The notes: generated by a model not told the origin, from the letters alone. A DNA stretch of 64,000 nt from Anaerolineales bacterium (GCA_015075725.1 JABTTV010000001.1:2976001-3040000), one strand, 5' to 3'. Shown: positions 8,748 to 17,983, counted from the first letter of the stretch. Numbers and translations: made by a program.

Positions 8748-9294
8748 GCGGAAACGTGCTTATACGATCGATCACTTTTTCGAGCCAGGCGATTTCGAAC
8801 TCGTAATAATCAATTCCGTGATCGAGCGTGATTTGCCACAATTGCCTGGCGCGTTCGACTCCAACCCTTTCGGCGTTCTGGGTGATAACATCCTGCACGA
8901 CGGTGCGATAGATATCCAATCTTTCGCTTATCGCTTTCCTCCGCGCCTCCAGCAATGTCACGATCTCTTCATTTGAACTTTTATGGGAAAAGAACACCTG
9001 AATCAACCAGCCTTCACGGAGTTGTCCGGGCGGCAATGGCGAGGTCAGCCAGCGGCGCAGTTCTGAGCGCCCGGTTTCGGTTATTTGATATTCCCTTCGA
9101 TTTGGTTTGCCTTCCTGGGGGATTATTTGTGATGTGACCAGTCCATCTTTCTCGAGTTTTTCGAGTGCCTGGTAGATATGACTTTTTGTGGCAGACCAAA
9201 AATGCGCAATGGATTGGTTGAAGTATTTTTTGAGATCGTATCCGGTCAGCGGGCGGAATTCTAAAAAACCGAGAATTGCGTGCGAGAGCGGCAT
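8743..9294 (-). CDS. PadR-family transcriptional regulator
   Basis: The N-terminal winged helix has the PadR pattern: SHAILGFLEFRPLTGYDLKK, then WSATKSHIYQALEKLEKDGL and REYQITETGRSELRRWL. The C-terminal part (about 90-183) is the helical dimerisation domain of the Vir/PadR subfamily 2. The ATG at 9294 follows AGGAG by 8 bases; a GTG at 9303 is also in frame. It sits a few bases downstream of a small membrane protein gene, as is common when PadR proteins control membrane transport or stress genes. The palindrome at 10429-10450 is a possible target. Confidence 0.85.
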   Translation of the reverse strand: MPLSHAILGFLEFRPLTGYDLKKYFNQSIAHFWSATKSHIYQALEKLEKDGLVTSQIIPQEGKPNRREYQITETGRSELRRWLTSPLPPGQLREGWLIQVFFSHKSSNEEIVTLLEARRKAISERLDIYRTVVQDVITQNAERVGVERARQLWQITLDHGIDYYEFEIAWLEKVIDRISTFPR

Positions 9295-9305
9295 GGCTAA
9301 CACTC

Positions 9306-9875
9306 CTATCCATTCCGAATGGCCTGGTACGCTTTTCCGAGATCACCGGATGGCCGCGTTTCAGCGATGATCGAACTTAATTGCCAGATCATGTTGAAGA
9401 TCAATAACGCGGATCCACCCGGTACTTCGGCGCGGTATGCCAAAAACGATGCAAACGTGCTGAAAGTGACAGTACCTGCGATGCCTGCGGCAAACATCAA
9501 TGCTTTCGCATATCGCGACGCCTTTTTCATGGATGAAGGGTCGGTATGTGCTGAAAAGAATGGAAGACGTTCAAATATGTTTCTTAGGACGGGGATATAA
9601 GACGAGGCGTGAGATGAGCCCCCGATCGAGTAGTGTTTGAAGGCTATACCAGTCAGCCTTCCGATTATAAAGTGTATCAAGGAATGTGAATTAAAATATA
9701 TTAGCAGATAACCTCCAACCATTGCAGACGCGCGTATGCCCGTATCGCCCGGCTGCATACTGACCCACACTAATAAAGAGCCTAGAACAATCCCGACAAT
9801 CTGAATCGTGTTGCCCGAAAGGACAGAAATGATCCTTCGCGGACGGCGTGCTTTCTGAGTTTGGTTATTTTGCAT
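9306..9875 (-). CDS. Membrane protein of unknown function
   Basis: The 189-residue protein has a basic N-terminus (QKARRPRR) and four or five transmembrane helices. The third carries NSHSLIHFIIGRL, a His-rich helix faintly like the HExxH helix of M50-type membrane proteases, but no Glu is present. The end is soluble and charged (ETRPSGDLGKAYQAIRNG). It overlaps or abuts the PadR gene, suggesting the regulator and this protein work together. Family not recognised. Confidence 0.6.
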   Translation of the reverse strand: MQNNQTQKARRPRRIISVLSGNTIQIVGIVLGSLLVWVSMQPGDTGIRASAMVGGYLLIYFNSHSLIHFIIGRLTGIAFKHYSIGGSSHASSYIPVLRNIFERLPFFSAHTDPSSMKKASRYAKALMFAAGIAGTVTFSTFASFLAYRAEVPGGSALLIFNMIWQLSSIIAETRPSGDLGKAYQAIRNG

Positions 9876-9941
9876 GAAATTACCTGGGGCAAATCAATAG
9901 TGGAGGTTTAAGCGAATCGCGCCGAGGGACGGTGCCAAAAA

Positions 9942-10394
9942 TTAGAACGCAGGTTTGGCGATCATCAAGAAGATAATTACCAGAACCACGAAGTTTAAGC
10001 CGATGCTTATGGTATTTGTGCGATGTGCGATATTTTTGTATTCGGCTGTGTCAGACCCTTCATTTTCAGCAGTTTTTATTTGTTTTTTGAGGGCAGGGGT
10101 GAATATTGCCAGCCCGACAATCGAAAGAAGGGTATATAAAACGAGCGAGATGGATATCCAGGGTGTGGTCAATGGCCAGCCAGCAATGGCGGCAAGCCAC
10201 CACCCGGATGGTAAAAGCAGGACGTAAGCTGGTACTGCGATCCATTCGTCGATGATTTTTATCGTCTGGAGGGTGAAGACAAGTGCTTCTCTTGTATTCC
10301 GGGCGCGGAAAAACCATAAAGGGTAGGTGATATTTACCCCAAGCGCCGCAATGGCTGAAACGATATGAACGTATTTGAGAATTGTATAGAGCAT
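9942..10394 (-). CDS. DUF2269-family membrane protein
   Basis: The 150-residue protein has four transmembrane helices and the DUF2269 pattern: a first helix with YVHIVSAIAALG, the W-rich second region (SGWWLAAIAGWP) and a short basic loop before the last helix. The family has no established function. Translation starts without a clear ribosome site, 15-40 bases after the promoter at 10430-10458. It is the first gene of a leftward group with the membrane protein and PadR genes. Confidence 0.75.
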   Translation of the reverse strand: MLYTILKYVHIVSAIAALGVNITYPLWFFRARNTREALVFTLQTIKIIDEWIAVPAYVLLLPSGWWLAAIAGWPLTTPWISISLVLYTLLSIVGLAIFTPALKKQIKTAENEGSDTAEYKNIAHRTNTISIGLNFVVLVIIFLMIAKPAF

Positions 10395-10428
10395 TTTTAT
10401 TTATTGCCAAATTATAGTATATAACAGG

Positions 10429-10458
10429 AATAGTACTATATAGTATTATTGTTGTCAA
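10429..10458 (-). promoter_or_regulatory. Promoter with overlapping 22-bp operator dyad
   Basis: On the minus strand TTGACA (10453-10458) and TACTAT (10430-10435) are 17 bases apart. A near-perfect palindrome, AATAGTACTAT / ATAGTATTATT (10429-10450; 10 of 11 positions pair), covers the -10 and most of the spacer. The geometry predicts repression of the DUF2269-PadR group, with the PadR protein as the natural candidate. Confidence 0.65.
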
Positions 10459-10472
10459 TAGGGAAAAATCTC

Positions 10473-10511
10473 GGCAAAAAGGCAGCCGCCTCAGGCGGCT
10501 GCCTTTTTGCC
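10473..10511. terminator. Strong terminator hairpin
   Basis: A perfect 18-bp stem (GGCAAAAAGGCAGCCGCC) with a TCA loop and internal A/T runs stands just after the stop of the leftward anti-sigma gene. It separates the sigma/anti-sigma pair from the DUF2269 promoter. Confidence 0.85.
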
Positions 10512-10519
10512 TTGAGTTA

Positions 10520-10915
10520 TTATTCGCCAAGTTTCCTGTTCACTATGAAGAAAGCGATCCAGAAAATGATCGCCACACCGAAAAACAGAAACGGTGCCAG
10601 TGGATCTTCATCCCGGAGTGAGATTGTGCCCGGAACTGCGAATAACGTGGAAAATACCGCCAGTCCCAGAAAAACATTGTGTTGGATCATGAGTTTTCTT
10701 GCCTTCTTGAACGCTTCCATTTCAGTCTCCTTATTGGTAGGTGCAGGGATCTCCTGCAAGGATGTCGCAATCTTCGCCTGCTTTGCGAGAGTTGCCAATT
10801 GAGGGTCCGTCTTTAGATATTCTTCGATCAGGTTCCGTGTCTCGTCGCTCACTTCATCTGAAAGATAAAGAGGCAATATGTCAAGAATCAGGTGTTGGGG
10901 AATTTTTTCCTTCAT
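10520..10915 (-). CDS. Anti-sigma-like membrane protein without zinc ligands
   Basis: The first 50 residues follow the layout of zf-HC2 anti-sigma domains (HLILDILPLYLSDEVSDETR, then a second helix) but contain no Cys, so no zinc site. Two transmembrane helices follow (about 80-125). The ATG at 10915 has GGAG upstream and lies inside the end of the ECF sigma gene, a 35-base overlap that couples their translation. The expected role is to hold the sigma factor at the membrane; this rests on position and fold pattern. Confidence 0.75.
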   Translation of the reverse strand: MKEKIPQHLILDILPLYLSDEVSDETRNLIEEYLKTDPQLATLAKQAKIATSLQEIPAPTNKETEMEAFKKARKLMIQHNVFLGLAVFSTLFAVPGTISLRDEDPLAPFLFFGVAIIFWIAFFIVNRKLGE

Positions 10916-11414
10916 TTGTTTCTCCAATCTCTCGGGCGGCCAGTTTCAATCTTGTTCGATGTATCTTCACTTTGACTGTGGTTGGTGGTAATTGCAGGAT
11001 GCGGGCGATTTCTTCATACGGCAATTCTTGTTGTATTCGTAACAGGAACGCTGTCCGGTCGACCTCATTCAACGACCGCAAGGTACTCATGGCGCGCTCC
11101 AGCTCCTGACGGGATTCAACTTGATGGTCGGGACCAGGATGCGGATCGACATGCTCGGAACTTAAGTCAACGTGGCGTTTCTCGCGTCGTCTTTGGTTCA
11201 AATACAAGTTCCGGGCGATTGCCAGGAGAAATGCCTTGACTGTTTCCGTGCGGATTTTATCTCGCCCCACCCAGGCGCGAATGAAGGTTTCAGAGGTAAT
11301 ATCGTCGGCATCCTCCGCGCTTCCTGAAAGCCAGAAGGAATAGCGATAGACATCCCTGGAATATCGCTCATAGATCTTGTGGAATGTAAGCATCTGCTTA
11401 TCTCTACCCAACAT
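10881..11414 (-). CDS. ECF-type RNA polymerase sigma factor
   Basis: Region 2 (FHKIYERYSRDVYRYSFWLS, DADDITSETFIRAW) and region 4 (LRSLNEVDRTAFLLRIQQEL, PYEEIARILQLPPTTVKVKI) are both complete, with a short linker and no regions 1 or 3. The size and architecture are those of extracytoplasmic-function sigma factors. Start codons at 11426 (TTG), 11414 and 11393 are in frame; 11414 is a compromise as none has a clear ribosome site. It is paired with the overlapping anti-sigma gene. Its regulon cannot be seen here. Confidence 0.88.
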   Translation of the reverse strand: MLGRDKQMLTFHKIYERYSRDVYRYSFWLSGSAEDADDITSETFIRAWVGRDKIRTETVKAFLLAIARNLYLNQRRREKRHVDLSSEHVDPHPGPDHQVESRQELERAMSTLRSLNEVDRTAFLLRIQQELPYEEIARILQLPPTTVKVKIHRTRLKLAAREIGETNEGKNSPTPDS

Positions 11415-11681
11415 TACACATATCAACCGAAAAAGTTACATTGGAACCAACAAAAGCTAAAATTGATCTGCCGAAGCGGCATCGAACCAGGTTTCTGCTT
11501 GTGCGACATTTCATTCTGTAAATGAATATCGCCCCGATATATGACCTTGGGATTAATATGAAAACAACGAGAATGCAAGCATTTATTGACCCACTGCCCC
11601 CTATGATTCGAAATTATTATCTAAATAATCATCCCTCGACTCTTGTGCTCCAAATAACACCAAAAGTCGGTGATAAGTTCC

Positions 11682-12524
11682 TCATTCCCTTCCAGGGATC
11701 AGGAAAGGTTTGACGTCTGCGCCGCTCCAAAGCCCGTTCATGACGATATCGTTGCTCCCCATGTTCTTTATTCCATCATACATATCCGACATTTTTGCAA
11801 GCAGAGATCGAAAGACATACGGACCATAACTTACGCGATTTATGCCGAGTTCTTGCAGCTCTTTCAGGCTGGCTGTCTTTGCTGAAGCCAACACATTGAT
11901 TGGAGCGGAGATGCGTTTCCGTAAGATGGAGAGCGTTTCCCTGTCGCCGCGACCGATGGGGTAAACGCAATCCGCCCCAGCCTGGATGTAGGCATTCGAA
12001 CGGGTGATGACATCTTCGATTCGTTCTTCGTCGGTGGAGAACCCTTCGGCGAAGAAGCTATCGGCTCTGGCGTTGATGAAGAGGCGGATTCCCTTCCGAG
12101 CCGCTGCTTCGCGGACAGCTTTGATTCGCTCCACTTGTTCAGGGATGGGGTTGAGGCGCGAGCTGTGATCGAAGCTGTCTTCGAAATTGATGCCCACAGC
12201 GCCGGTTTCGAGAAGCAGGGATATATTCTGCTGAAGACCTTCAATGGTACTGGAATATCCCGCCTCAAAATCCGCGGTGACGGGAATCTCCACGCTACGG
12301 ACGATGCGGGCGACCGTTTCCAGCATCGTGCTCAATTTGAGCTGTTCTCCATCGCCATAGCCAAGAGACTCGGCGATGGCTGCGCTGGCCGTGGCAACGG
12401 CAGAATAACCTTTCGCCTGGAGCATTCGTGCGCCGATGGGGTTCCAGACATTGGGTAGTATCAAAAGCCTTCCGTTGTTATGGAGTGAAAGAAGGGTTTG
12501 AGCTTTTTTCGCCTGCTCGTTCAT
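11682..12524 (-). CDS. Isocitrate lyase/PEP mutase-family enzyme
   Basis: The protein is a TIM barrel of the PEP mutase/isocitrate lyase superfamily: LILPNVWNPIGARML at the start, VTADFEAGYSS (metal-binding Asp), GAVGINFEDSFD, and FINARADSFF. The characteristic KKCGH motif of true isocitrate lyases is missing, so it more likely acts on a C-C or P-C bond of a 2-oxo acid, as 2-methylisocitrate lyase-like or oxaloacetate-decarboxylase-like members do. The start at 12524 is favoured by GAGGA upstream; the longer frame to 12578 would add 18 unlike residues. Confidence 0.8.
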   Translation of the reverse strand: MNEQAKKAQTLLSLHNNGRLLILPNVWNPIGARMLQAKGYSAVATASAAIAESLGYGDGEQLKLSTMLETVARIVRSVEIPVTADFEAGYSSTIEGLQQNISLLLETGAVGINFEDSFDHSSRLNPIPEQVERIKAVREAAARKGIRLFINARADSFFAEGFSTDEERIEDVITRSNAYIQAGADCVYPIGRGDRETLSILRKRISAPINVLASAKTASLKELQELGINRVSYGPYVFRSLLAKMSDMYDGIKNMGSNDIVMNGLWSGADVKPFLIPGRE

Positions 12525-12602
12525 AACATCCTCGTTTTTGCGTGTTGGGCAATGAAGTTTTGCGGAAAAGATGCTCAATTATATGCTGGTTGTGTATCAC
12601 CG

Positions 12603-13400
12603 CTATTCGGGGAAGCCCCGGAATTTGTTGGTTTTCCAATCATCGAAGCGTTTTACGCCAAATTTTGATAGCAGCAGCGTCATTCCAAAACCGATAAGAA
12701 CATTGGTGATGAAAAAGAAAAGGACTTCTTCCAATGGCAGGATATTGAAGAAGAGGATGCCGGTGGTCTGTTGCTTGGAGATTGACCAGGTGGTGTCTGT
12801 GAGCGCGATGATATCCATAAGCGATAGATATAAGCCCGGGATAAAGATAGCGGTGAAGACCAGCTTGCGATAATGCCAAAGGATGTCAGCGCCATACAGC
12901 ATTTGCGGGAAGATGGCAGGCAGCGCCCAGAACAGAATGATGGAAAGATAGGTCAGCTCGACGCCGCCGAAGAAGAACAGGTAGGTGAAGATGACCCAGA
13001 GGACGAACAGTACGCCGAACGAAATTAGACGTCCGGTTTTACTGGGTTTGAACTCGTTTGTCGGTTCGGGGATGCGCCGTGCGAGGAACCACCACCATAA
13101 ACCGGCAAGAATTGTTTCCAGCACAAAGAAGGTATATTCTTCGATGGGCACATAACCGATCACGATGCCGGTCACGAGGTCTGGGTTGTAATACCAAACG
13201 CCGGTGGCAACCAGATAGTTGTCCCACGGTGTTGTGTATGCCACCGCAAGGATGATGTGAATGAGAATACCGACCCATACCGCTTTGCCATTCTTGAAGC
13301 CTAATGTCGGGCGGTTGTTTTTATTGTCCCACCATGCGATGACGAGAAAGAAAAGGATGGGAATTACGAGAAAGCGTAAGAGAAAACCGAAGTAAGTCAT
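12603..13400 (-). CDS. Lycopene cyclase (CrtYcd-type, fused halves)
   Basis: This integral membrane protein contains two copies of the heterodimeric-type lycopene cyclase domain in one chain, each with an acidic pair motif: IPIEEYTFFVLET (about 100) and LPLEEVLFFFITN (about 225). PWDNYLVATGVWYY is another family signature. Such proteins close the ends of lycopene into beta-ionone rings. The start at 13400 (MTYFGF) is preferred; the frame further up runs through a hairpin repeat. It is the last carotenoid gene of the leftward cluster and lacks crtE, which must be elsewhere. Confidence 0.88.
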   Translation of the reverse strand: MTYFGFLLRFLVIPILFFLVIAWWDNKNNRPTLGFKNGKAVWVGILIHIILAVAYTTPWDNYLVATGVWYYNPDLVTGIVIGYVPIEEYTFFVLETILAGLWWWFLARRIPEPTNEFKPSKTGRLISFGVLFVLWVIFTYLFFFGGVELTYLSIILFWALPAIFPQMLYGADILWHYRKLVFTAIFIPGLYLSLMDIIALTDTTWSISKQQTTGILFFNILPLEEVLFFFITNVLIGFGMTLLLSKFGVKRFDDWKTNKFRGFPE

Positions 13401-13412
13401 GATGGTTTGTAG

Positions 13413-13431
13413 GGCACGCTTACAGCGTGCC
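13413..13431. repeat. Small palindromic repeat
   Basis: A perfect 8-bp stem (GGCACGCT / AGCGTGCC) with a TAC loop stands between the P450 and lycopene cyclase genes. It resembles REP-type elements and could stabilise or attenuate the transcript before the cyclase gene. Confidence 0.6.
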
Positions 13432-13452
13432 ATGTGTGTTATTCTGTTTATT

Positions 13453-13477
13453 CGTCACGCTACGAGCGCGACCTACG
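13453..13477. repeat. REP-like sequence forming the end of the P450 gene
   Basis: Read leftward, CGTAGGTCGCGCTCGTAGCG overlaps the last codons and TAG stop of the P450 gene, giving the tail RRSRS. CGTAGGTCG recurs at the end of the epimerase gene near 47540, where it also encodes RRS and leads into the stop. Confidence 0.5.
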
Positions 13478-14716
13478 GAATACCTTCATCCTTACACCCG
13501 GTCTGGGTTCCAATGTTGCGCCCATGTGTGCGTGGATGGGGTGACCGGTAAATTCAAACCGAAATTTCTTGAGCAAGTGAGCGAGGACGATTCGCGCTTC
13601 AGCCTGACCGAATGCCGCACCGATGCATGCCCGCGGACCGCCGCCGAACGGAATATAGCTCATTGGTGGAGTTTTCCGTCCGTGAGCGAAACGCTCGGGG
13701 CAGAATTGATCGGCATTTTCCCAAATCGTAGGGTCGCGGTGGGTAAGATAGACGGAGTAGAACATCCGCTCACCGGCAGGGATTTTGCCCTCCGCAAATT
13801 CAATTTCCTCTGCCACCCGGCGGTTGCCAATGTGAATGGGCGGATACAACCGCAGCGACTCTTTGATGACATTATCCAGCAATTGATATTTGCCCTCTGC
13901 ATGGTCAATTTCCCGTATCACTTTTTCATGGATTTCAGGGTGCAGACCGAGCAGGGCAAATGTCCATGCGAACAAGGCGGTGGATGTATCGTGCCCGGCG
14001 ATGAGCATGGTCAACATCTGGTCGCGGATGATGTCATCGCTTAATCCGGCGTCGATCAAGTGTTGTAAGAAATCCTGAATCCTTCTTTCCCCTTTTCTTC
14101 TTTCATCAATGATCGAATACAAATAATCATCGAGAGCCTTTAAGGATTTTCCATATCCGAATCTCGGCATCTTTCGCCAAAGGATCCATGCCCCGGGTGA
14201 GATGTACGCAATGGTTTTCAGAATCGGTTTCCATATTTTCGGCAGGTCATTCCATGCATCCTTGTTGAAAAGGGTTTGCATGATGATGAGCAGGGCGATC
14301 TTGCGCCCTTCGACCAGCATATCCACGGTCTGACCGTCCTGCCAGGTGGATATGACGCGTTCGGTCTGTTGAAGCATCATCTCATTGTATTTCGATAACT
14401 GCGATGGATGGAACGGCGTTTCCATCAAACTGCGGTAGTGATCGTGCTCTTCGCCGTCGGTTACCAGCACGCCGCGCCGTAGCAGGTCAGCCACCGGGTC
14501 GGTGTTGCGCCACAACAATTTGTTTCTATCGGTCACCAACACTTTTCGCGCCGCATCGGGACCGAAAACCACATACGGGCGAAAGCCGGGAATCGGAATT
14601 TGGAAGAAACGCCCAACGTATTTTGCCATCACCTTTAGCGGACCAAGTGGCGAGCCTTCCTGTATCAATGAGCGCAATGCGGCGCGACCGAGTTCGGGGG
14701 AAATGTTTTGCTTCAT
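13460..14716 (-). CDS. Cytochrome P450, probable carotenoid hydroxylase
   Basis: All P450 landmarks are present: the I-helix oxygen-activation motif AGHDTS (about 247), the ExxR pair ESLR, and the heme-thiolate loop [10 protein letters not shown]. The 418-residue length and absence of a membrane anchor indicate a soluble bacterial P450. In Thermus, CYP175A1 in a similar context hydroxylates the beta-carotene rings; the same job is inferred here from its place between photolyase and lycopene cyclase. Its start overlaps the photolyase stop by 4 bases. The C-terminal RRSRS and stop are contributed by a repeat. Confidence 0.88.
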   Translation of the reverse strand: MKQNISPELGRAALRSLIQEGSPLGPLKVMAKYVGRFFQIPIPGFRPYVVFGPDAARKVLVTDRNKLLWRNTDPVADLLRRGVLVTDGEEHDHYRSLMETPFHPSQLSKYNEMMLQQTERVISTWQDGQTVDMLVEGRKIALLIIMQTLFNKDAWNDLPKIWKPILKTIAYISPGAWILWRKMPRFGYGKSLKALDDYLYSIIDERRKGERRIQDFLQHLIDAGLSDDIIRDQMLTMLIAGHDTSTALFAWTFALLGLHPEIHEKVIREIDHAEGKYQLLDNVIKESLRLYPPIHIGNRRVAEEIEFAEGKIPAGERMFYSVYLTHRDPTIWENADQFCPERFAHGRKTPPMSYIPFGGGPRACIGAAFGQAEARIVLAHLLKKFRFEFTGHPIHAHMGATLEPRPGVRMKVFRRSRS

Positions 14717-16056
14717 GCCCTGCCTTTTGAAATGCTGTACGCCGTCAACGTTCGTTCCTTAACAATGTCCCGGTTCACGATCGGACCAGTTGGATACCCT
14801 GCAATCTTCAGATCGAATTCCCACGGCGCATGGATTTGTTTTGCGTTCAATCCGCGCAGTTCCGGCACCCATTTGCGGATGTAGTCGCCGTTCGGGTCGA
14901 ACTTTTGCGATTGTAGAACGGGATTGAAAATGCGGAAGTACGGCGCGGCGTCGGTTCCCGTTCCCGCCGTCCACTGCCAGCCGCCGTTATTGGGAGCAAT
15001 ATCGCCGTCGAGCAAATTCTCCATGAACCATGCTTCGCCCCAGCGCCAGTCGATCAGTAAATCTTTGACGAGAAAGGATGCGACGATCATGCGGGTGCGG
15101 TTGTGCATCCAACCGGTCTCTTTGAGCTGGCGCATTGCCGCATCCACCACCGGGACGCCTGTTTCACCCCTCTTCCACGCTTCAAAGTCTGATATTTTGT
15201 TTCGCCATGGGATGTTTGCCAGCGAACGGTTGAAAGCGGTCCTGACGACCTGCGGGAAGTGGTACAAGATTTGAATGTAGAACTCGCGCCAGATAAGTTC
15301 ATTGAGCCAAATGTCAGCGCCTTTGGAATCTACGTGACGCGTAACACGTGAGGCGTGAACTGCTTGACGCAAGCCAAGCATGCCAAAGCGAATGTACGGC
15401 GAGAGGCAGGAGGTGCCGTCGAGGTCAAGGCGGTTGCGGTGGTCTGAGTAATTGCTGATTGGTAAATTGGTAAATCGGTCGAGGCGTTGCGATGCCTCTG
15501 CTTCGCCTGCTGGAAAAATCAGATTGGGTGTGAAATCGGGTAGCGGCTCTGAGCGGATTCCCCTGGGTGTATTGATATTCTCCGGTGCGGGATGCAGTTT
15601 TATTTTCGCAAACCGCGCCTTCCATACTTTGGAATATGGCGTGTACACTGTGTAGGGTCTGCCATCCTGCTTGAGTATATTTTTGGGGTGATGTACCGTC
15701 TGACCTTGTACCAGATTCAGCGGCAGGAGTTTTTGGATCAGTGCGTCGCGTTTGCGGGCGTAGGGCGTGAAATCCTCTTCGGCGTAAATGGCCTCGGCTT
15801 TAACTTCATCAAATAGATCGCGCAGCGCGTCAATTGGTTTTCCCTTACGAATTACGAGAGATGAATTGCGCTTTCGCAGTTCCCCGCCCAATGCAGATAA
15901 GCCTTCGTACAGGAAACTCTTTCGGCGAGGAGATGAGTCGTCGAATGCCGGGTCGAGGATAAAGACCGGAAGCGCCGGACCCGCCGCGAGCGCTGCTTGA
16001 AGCGCAGGGTTATCCGCGAGCCGTAAGTCGCGCCGAATCCACCAGATCGCGGTCAT
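14713..16056 (-). CDS. phrB: Deoxyribodipyrimidine photolyase
   Basis: The protein has the N-terminal antenna domain ([16 protein letters not shown]) and the C-terminal FAD domain with [26 protein letters not shown] and the final [20 protein letters not shown] block, all typical of class I CPD photolyases. These enzymes use blue light and FADH- to split pyrimidine dimers. The 447-residue length is normal. Four-base overlaps with both the upstream 222-residue gene and the P450 gene place it in an operon. Two variable loops (residues about 193-203 and 233-242) are encoded by repeat-like DNA. Confidence 0.93.
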   Translation of the reverse strand: MTAIWWIRRDLRLADNPALQAALAAGPALPVFILDPAFDDSSPRRKSFLYEGLSALGGELRKRNSSLVIRKGKPIDALRDLFDEVKAEAIYAEEDFTPYARKRDALIQKLLPLNLVQGQTVHHPKNILKQDGRPYTVYTPYSKVWKARFAKIKLHPAPENINTPRGIRSEPLPDFTPNLIFPAGEAEASQRLDRFTNLPISNYSDHRNRLDLDGTSCLSPYIRFGMLGLRQAVHASRVTRHVDSKGADIWLNELIWREFYIQILYHFPQVVRTAFNRSLANIPWRNKISDFEAWKRGETGVPVVDAAMRQLKETGWMHNRTRMIVASFLVKDLLIDWRWGEAWFMENLLDGDIAPNNGGWQWTAGTGTDAAPYFRIFNPVLQSQKFDPNGDYIRKWVPELRGLNAKQIHAPWEFDLKIAGYPTGPIVNRDIVKERTLTAYSISKGRA

Positions 16057-16721
16057 ATCGTTTGCTGGGCGGGTTTCGGTTCATCCAGCCATATCACGCG
16101 GACGAGGGCGTTTGTGACGGCGGGCTTGTCGTTGACGCGCAGTGTGACATATCCCTGGCGGTTCAGGTCGAGATGACCATTGTTGCCAGCCGAGTCGCTG
16201 AAATCGAGCGAGCCGTACGCGCGGATCTTGGTATTGCCGAAAAGCGAAAGCGCCAGTTCGCTGGTGAGTGTGCCTTTCAGTTCGGCTTCATAGGCTTTGG
16301 ATCGGAAGGTGAAGTTGGAAGGGGCCGGCATACCCAAACCGCGCAAGCCGATGGTGGTTCCGAGGATGGTTTCAGCGCCTTCGAAGATGTCGTTGTTGCT
16401 CATTTCGACGGAGTATGTGATGCGGTAGGCGGGCGAACTGCTGATCAATTTTGCCGAGACGTTTGCGCCTGTGAACGGGTCGCGCTCGCTGACAGCTTCG
16501 CCGACATTGTTGAAGTTCGGCTGGTAGTAGGCGCGTCCGAACGAGGTGGCGGAAGCGACGGCGTACATTGCAACCGCTTCGAGCGTGTTGGCGGTCTCGT
16601 TCGCTTCGTGCATTTTCGCGGCTTTGACCAGCCACTCGGTCTTGTGCATTCGCCGGACGATGTATCCCAATAGCGTGATGCCTTCGGGCGGTAATTCGTA
16701 GCGCAGGGTGTCCATTAACAT
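16053..16721 (-). CDS. Protein of unknown function in the photoprotection operon
   Basis: A 222-residue soluble protein that I cannot assign. The first 70 residues are helical ([40 protein letters not shown]); the rest is beta-rich with regular alternation ([56 protein letters not shown]). There are no cysteines, no signal peptide and no obvious catalytic motif. The start has AAGGA at proper spacing. The stop overlaps the photolyase ATG, so the two are translationally coupled. A lipid- or pigment-binding barrel is one guess, without proof. Confidence 0.7.
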   Translation of the reverse strand: MLMDTLRYELPPEGITLLGYIVRRMHKTEWLVKAAKMHEANETANTLEAVAMYAVASATSFGRAYYQPNFNNVGEAVSERDPFTGANVSAKLISSSPAYRITYSVEMSNNDIFEGAETILGTTIGLRGLGMPAPSNFTFRSKAYEAELKGTLTSELALSLFGNTKIRAYGSLDFSDSAGNNGHLDLNRQGYVTLRVNDKPAVTNALVRVIWLDEPKPAQQTI

Positions 16722-16748
16722 GGCGGTTCCTTAACTATGTGGGGAAAA

Positions 16749-17093
16749 CTAAAGGATAAGCAGTATCCCAAAGACGATCTCGACGGCGAGGCTGATCCAG
16801 TTGGATTGTTCGGAGGCTTTATCCACAAATATCGAAAAGAGCCGCACGGCAGCGATGGCGAGATAGGTGATGCCGAGCATCTGGTAGGTTTGCTGAGTGC
16901 CGAGGATGAAGACCGCAATGCCGAGACCGATAAAGACTCCGCCAAGGATGGAACGGATTTCAGAAATGCCGCGCGGACCCGGGGCTTCAAGCCCCGTAAA
17001 TCCAAAGACACTGCGCGGCGCGAACAGGGAGATAAGTCCCGTTACGATGGTGAGGCAGACAGCGGCAACTTGAAGGATCTTGAGGATGGTCAT
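16749..17093 (-). CDS. DUF4345-like small membrane protein
   Basis: The 114-residue protein has four transmembrane helices and a conserved middle segment, GISEIRSILGGVFIGLG, of the type seen in DUF4345 proteins (an RxxxGG motif at the start of a helix). No function is known. The ATG at 17093 follows AAGGA, 8 bases after the stop of the DUF1295 gene, so it belongs to the same transcript. The call to DUF4345 is by pattern and not certain. Confidence 0.65.
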   Translation of the reverse strand: MTILKILQVAAVCLTIVTGLISLFAPRSVFGFTGLEAPGPRGISEIRSILGGVFIGLGIAVFILGTQQTYQMLGITYLAIAAVRLFSIFVDKASEQSNWISLAVEIVFGILLIL

Positions 17094-17101
17094 GGTTTCC
17101 T

Positions 17102-17983
17102 TCACTTCCACAATTTGGGAATCAACACGGGTGTGTTCTTTTTGTAGGCTTCATAATCCGCTTGCCCGCCCCATTTCTTGTCGGCTTTCTTTTGGAGCAG
17201 GGGAATGCCGCTGATGCGTGTCAGCAGGATCGCGACGAAGAGCGGCGAGATCAGCGCGATCCACGCCCAGCCTTGCAGAACGGGCAGGGCGATGATGGCG
17301 ATGCCGATCCACAAAACGATCTCGCCGAAGTAGTTGGGATGGCGCGAGCGGGACCATAACCCGGTTTGAATGAATTTGCCTTTGTTGGCTGGGTCGGCGT
17401 TGAAGCGGCTTTTCTGCGCGTCGGCGACGACTTCGATGATGAAGCCGAGAAGCCAGATCATAAAACCTACGACGGCAAAGATATCCAACTCTTTGCGTGT
17501 TGTAGTGGTGATGGCGACCAGCGCGGCAGCAAGCGTGAACGTGACCCACAAACCTTGGATCGTCCACACGTTGAGGAAGCGGATGAAGGAGGGTTTCAGC
17601 TCGTCGAAGCGGTCGTCCTTGCCCGCTTTTTGAATGCGGCTGAAGAGGAATGTCCCAAGCCGGATCGCCCAAACGACGACCAACACCGCAAGCAGAATCG
17701 AACGCGCATCCAACGGAACGCTGTAGCGGCTGTAACAAAGCGCGACACCAGTCACGGTGATGTAGGTGATGCTTCCCGTCAGGTCGAAGAATTTTTCGGT
17801 CTGGAAGATGTAGGCGGGAATGAAGACCAGCCATTGAATTAGGAATGCCAGCCCGACCGCAATGGCGAAGACGGGAAGGCCGCCAAGGGCGACGCTTCCC
17901 TGACTCCCTGCCAGCGCGACAAGCCAGCCGATCAGGATCAAAATTGGGAATATGACGAGCGAGGTGCGGTCTGTTGATTTCAT
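17102..17983 (-). CDS. DUF1295-family membrane reductase-like protein
   Basis: A 293-residue protein with about eight helices. The C-terminal third matches DUF1295 and the steroid 5-alpha-reductase/ICMT superfamily: KFIQTGLWSRSRHPNYFGEI and a final YEAYKKNTPVLIP. In this superfamily the RHPNY region binds the nucleotide cofactor. Gene neighbours suggest action on an isoprenoid or carotenoid end group, but this is inference. It follows the CarH-like gene after 26 bases. Confidence 0.82.
   Translation of the reverse strand: MKSTDRTSLVIFPILILIGWLVALAGSQGSVALGGLPVFAIAVGLAFLIQWLVFIPAYIFQTEKFFDLTGSITYITVTGVALCYSRYSVPLDARSILLAVLVVVWAIRLGTFLFSRIQKAGKDDRFDELKPSFIRFLNVWTIQGLWVTFTLAAALVAITTTTRKELDIFAVVGFMIWLLGFIIEVVADAQKSRFNADPANKGKFIQTGLWSRSRHPNYFGEIVLWIGIAIIALPVLQGWAWIALISPLFVAILLTRISGIPLLQKKADKKWGGQADYEAYKKNTPVLIPKLWK

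Noticed and set aside
11522..11713. A 63-codon frame upstream of the PEP-mutase-family gene's stop
   Set aside because: It has no ribosome site, no conserved look and runs into the end of a real gene on the other strand.
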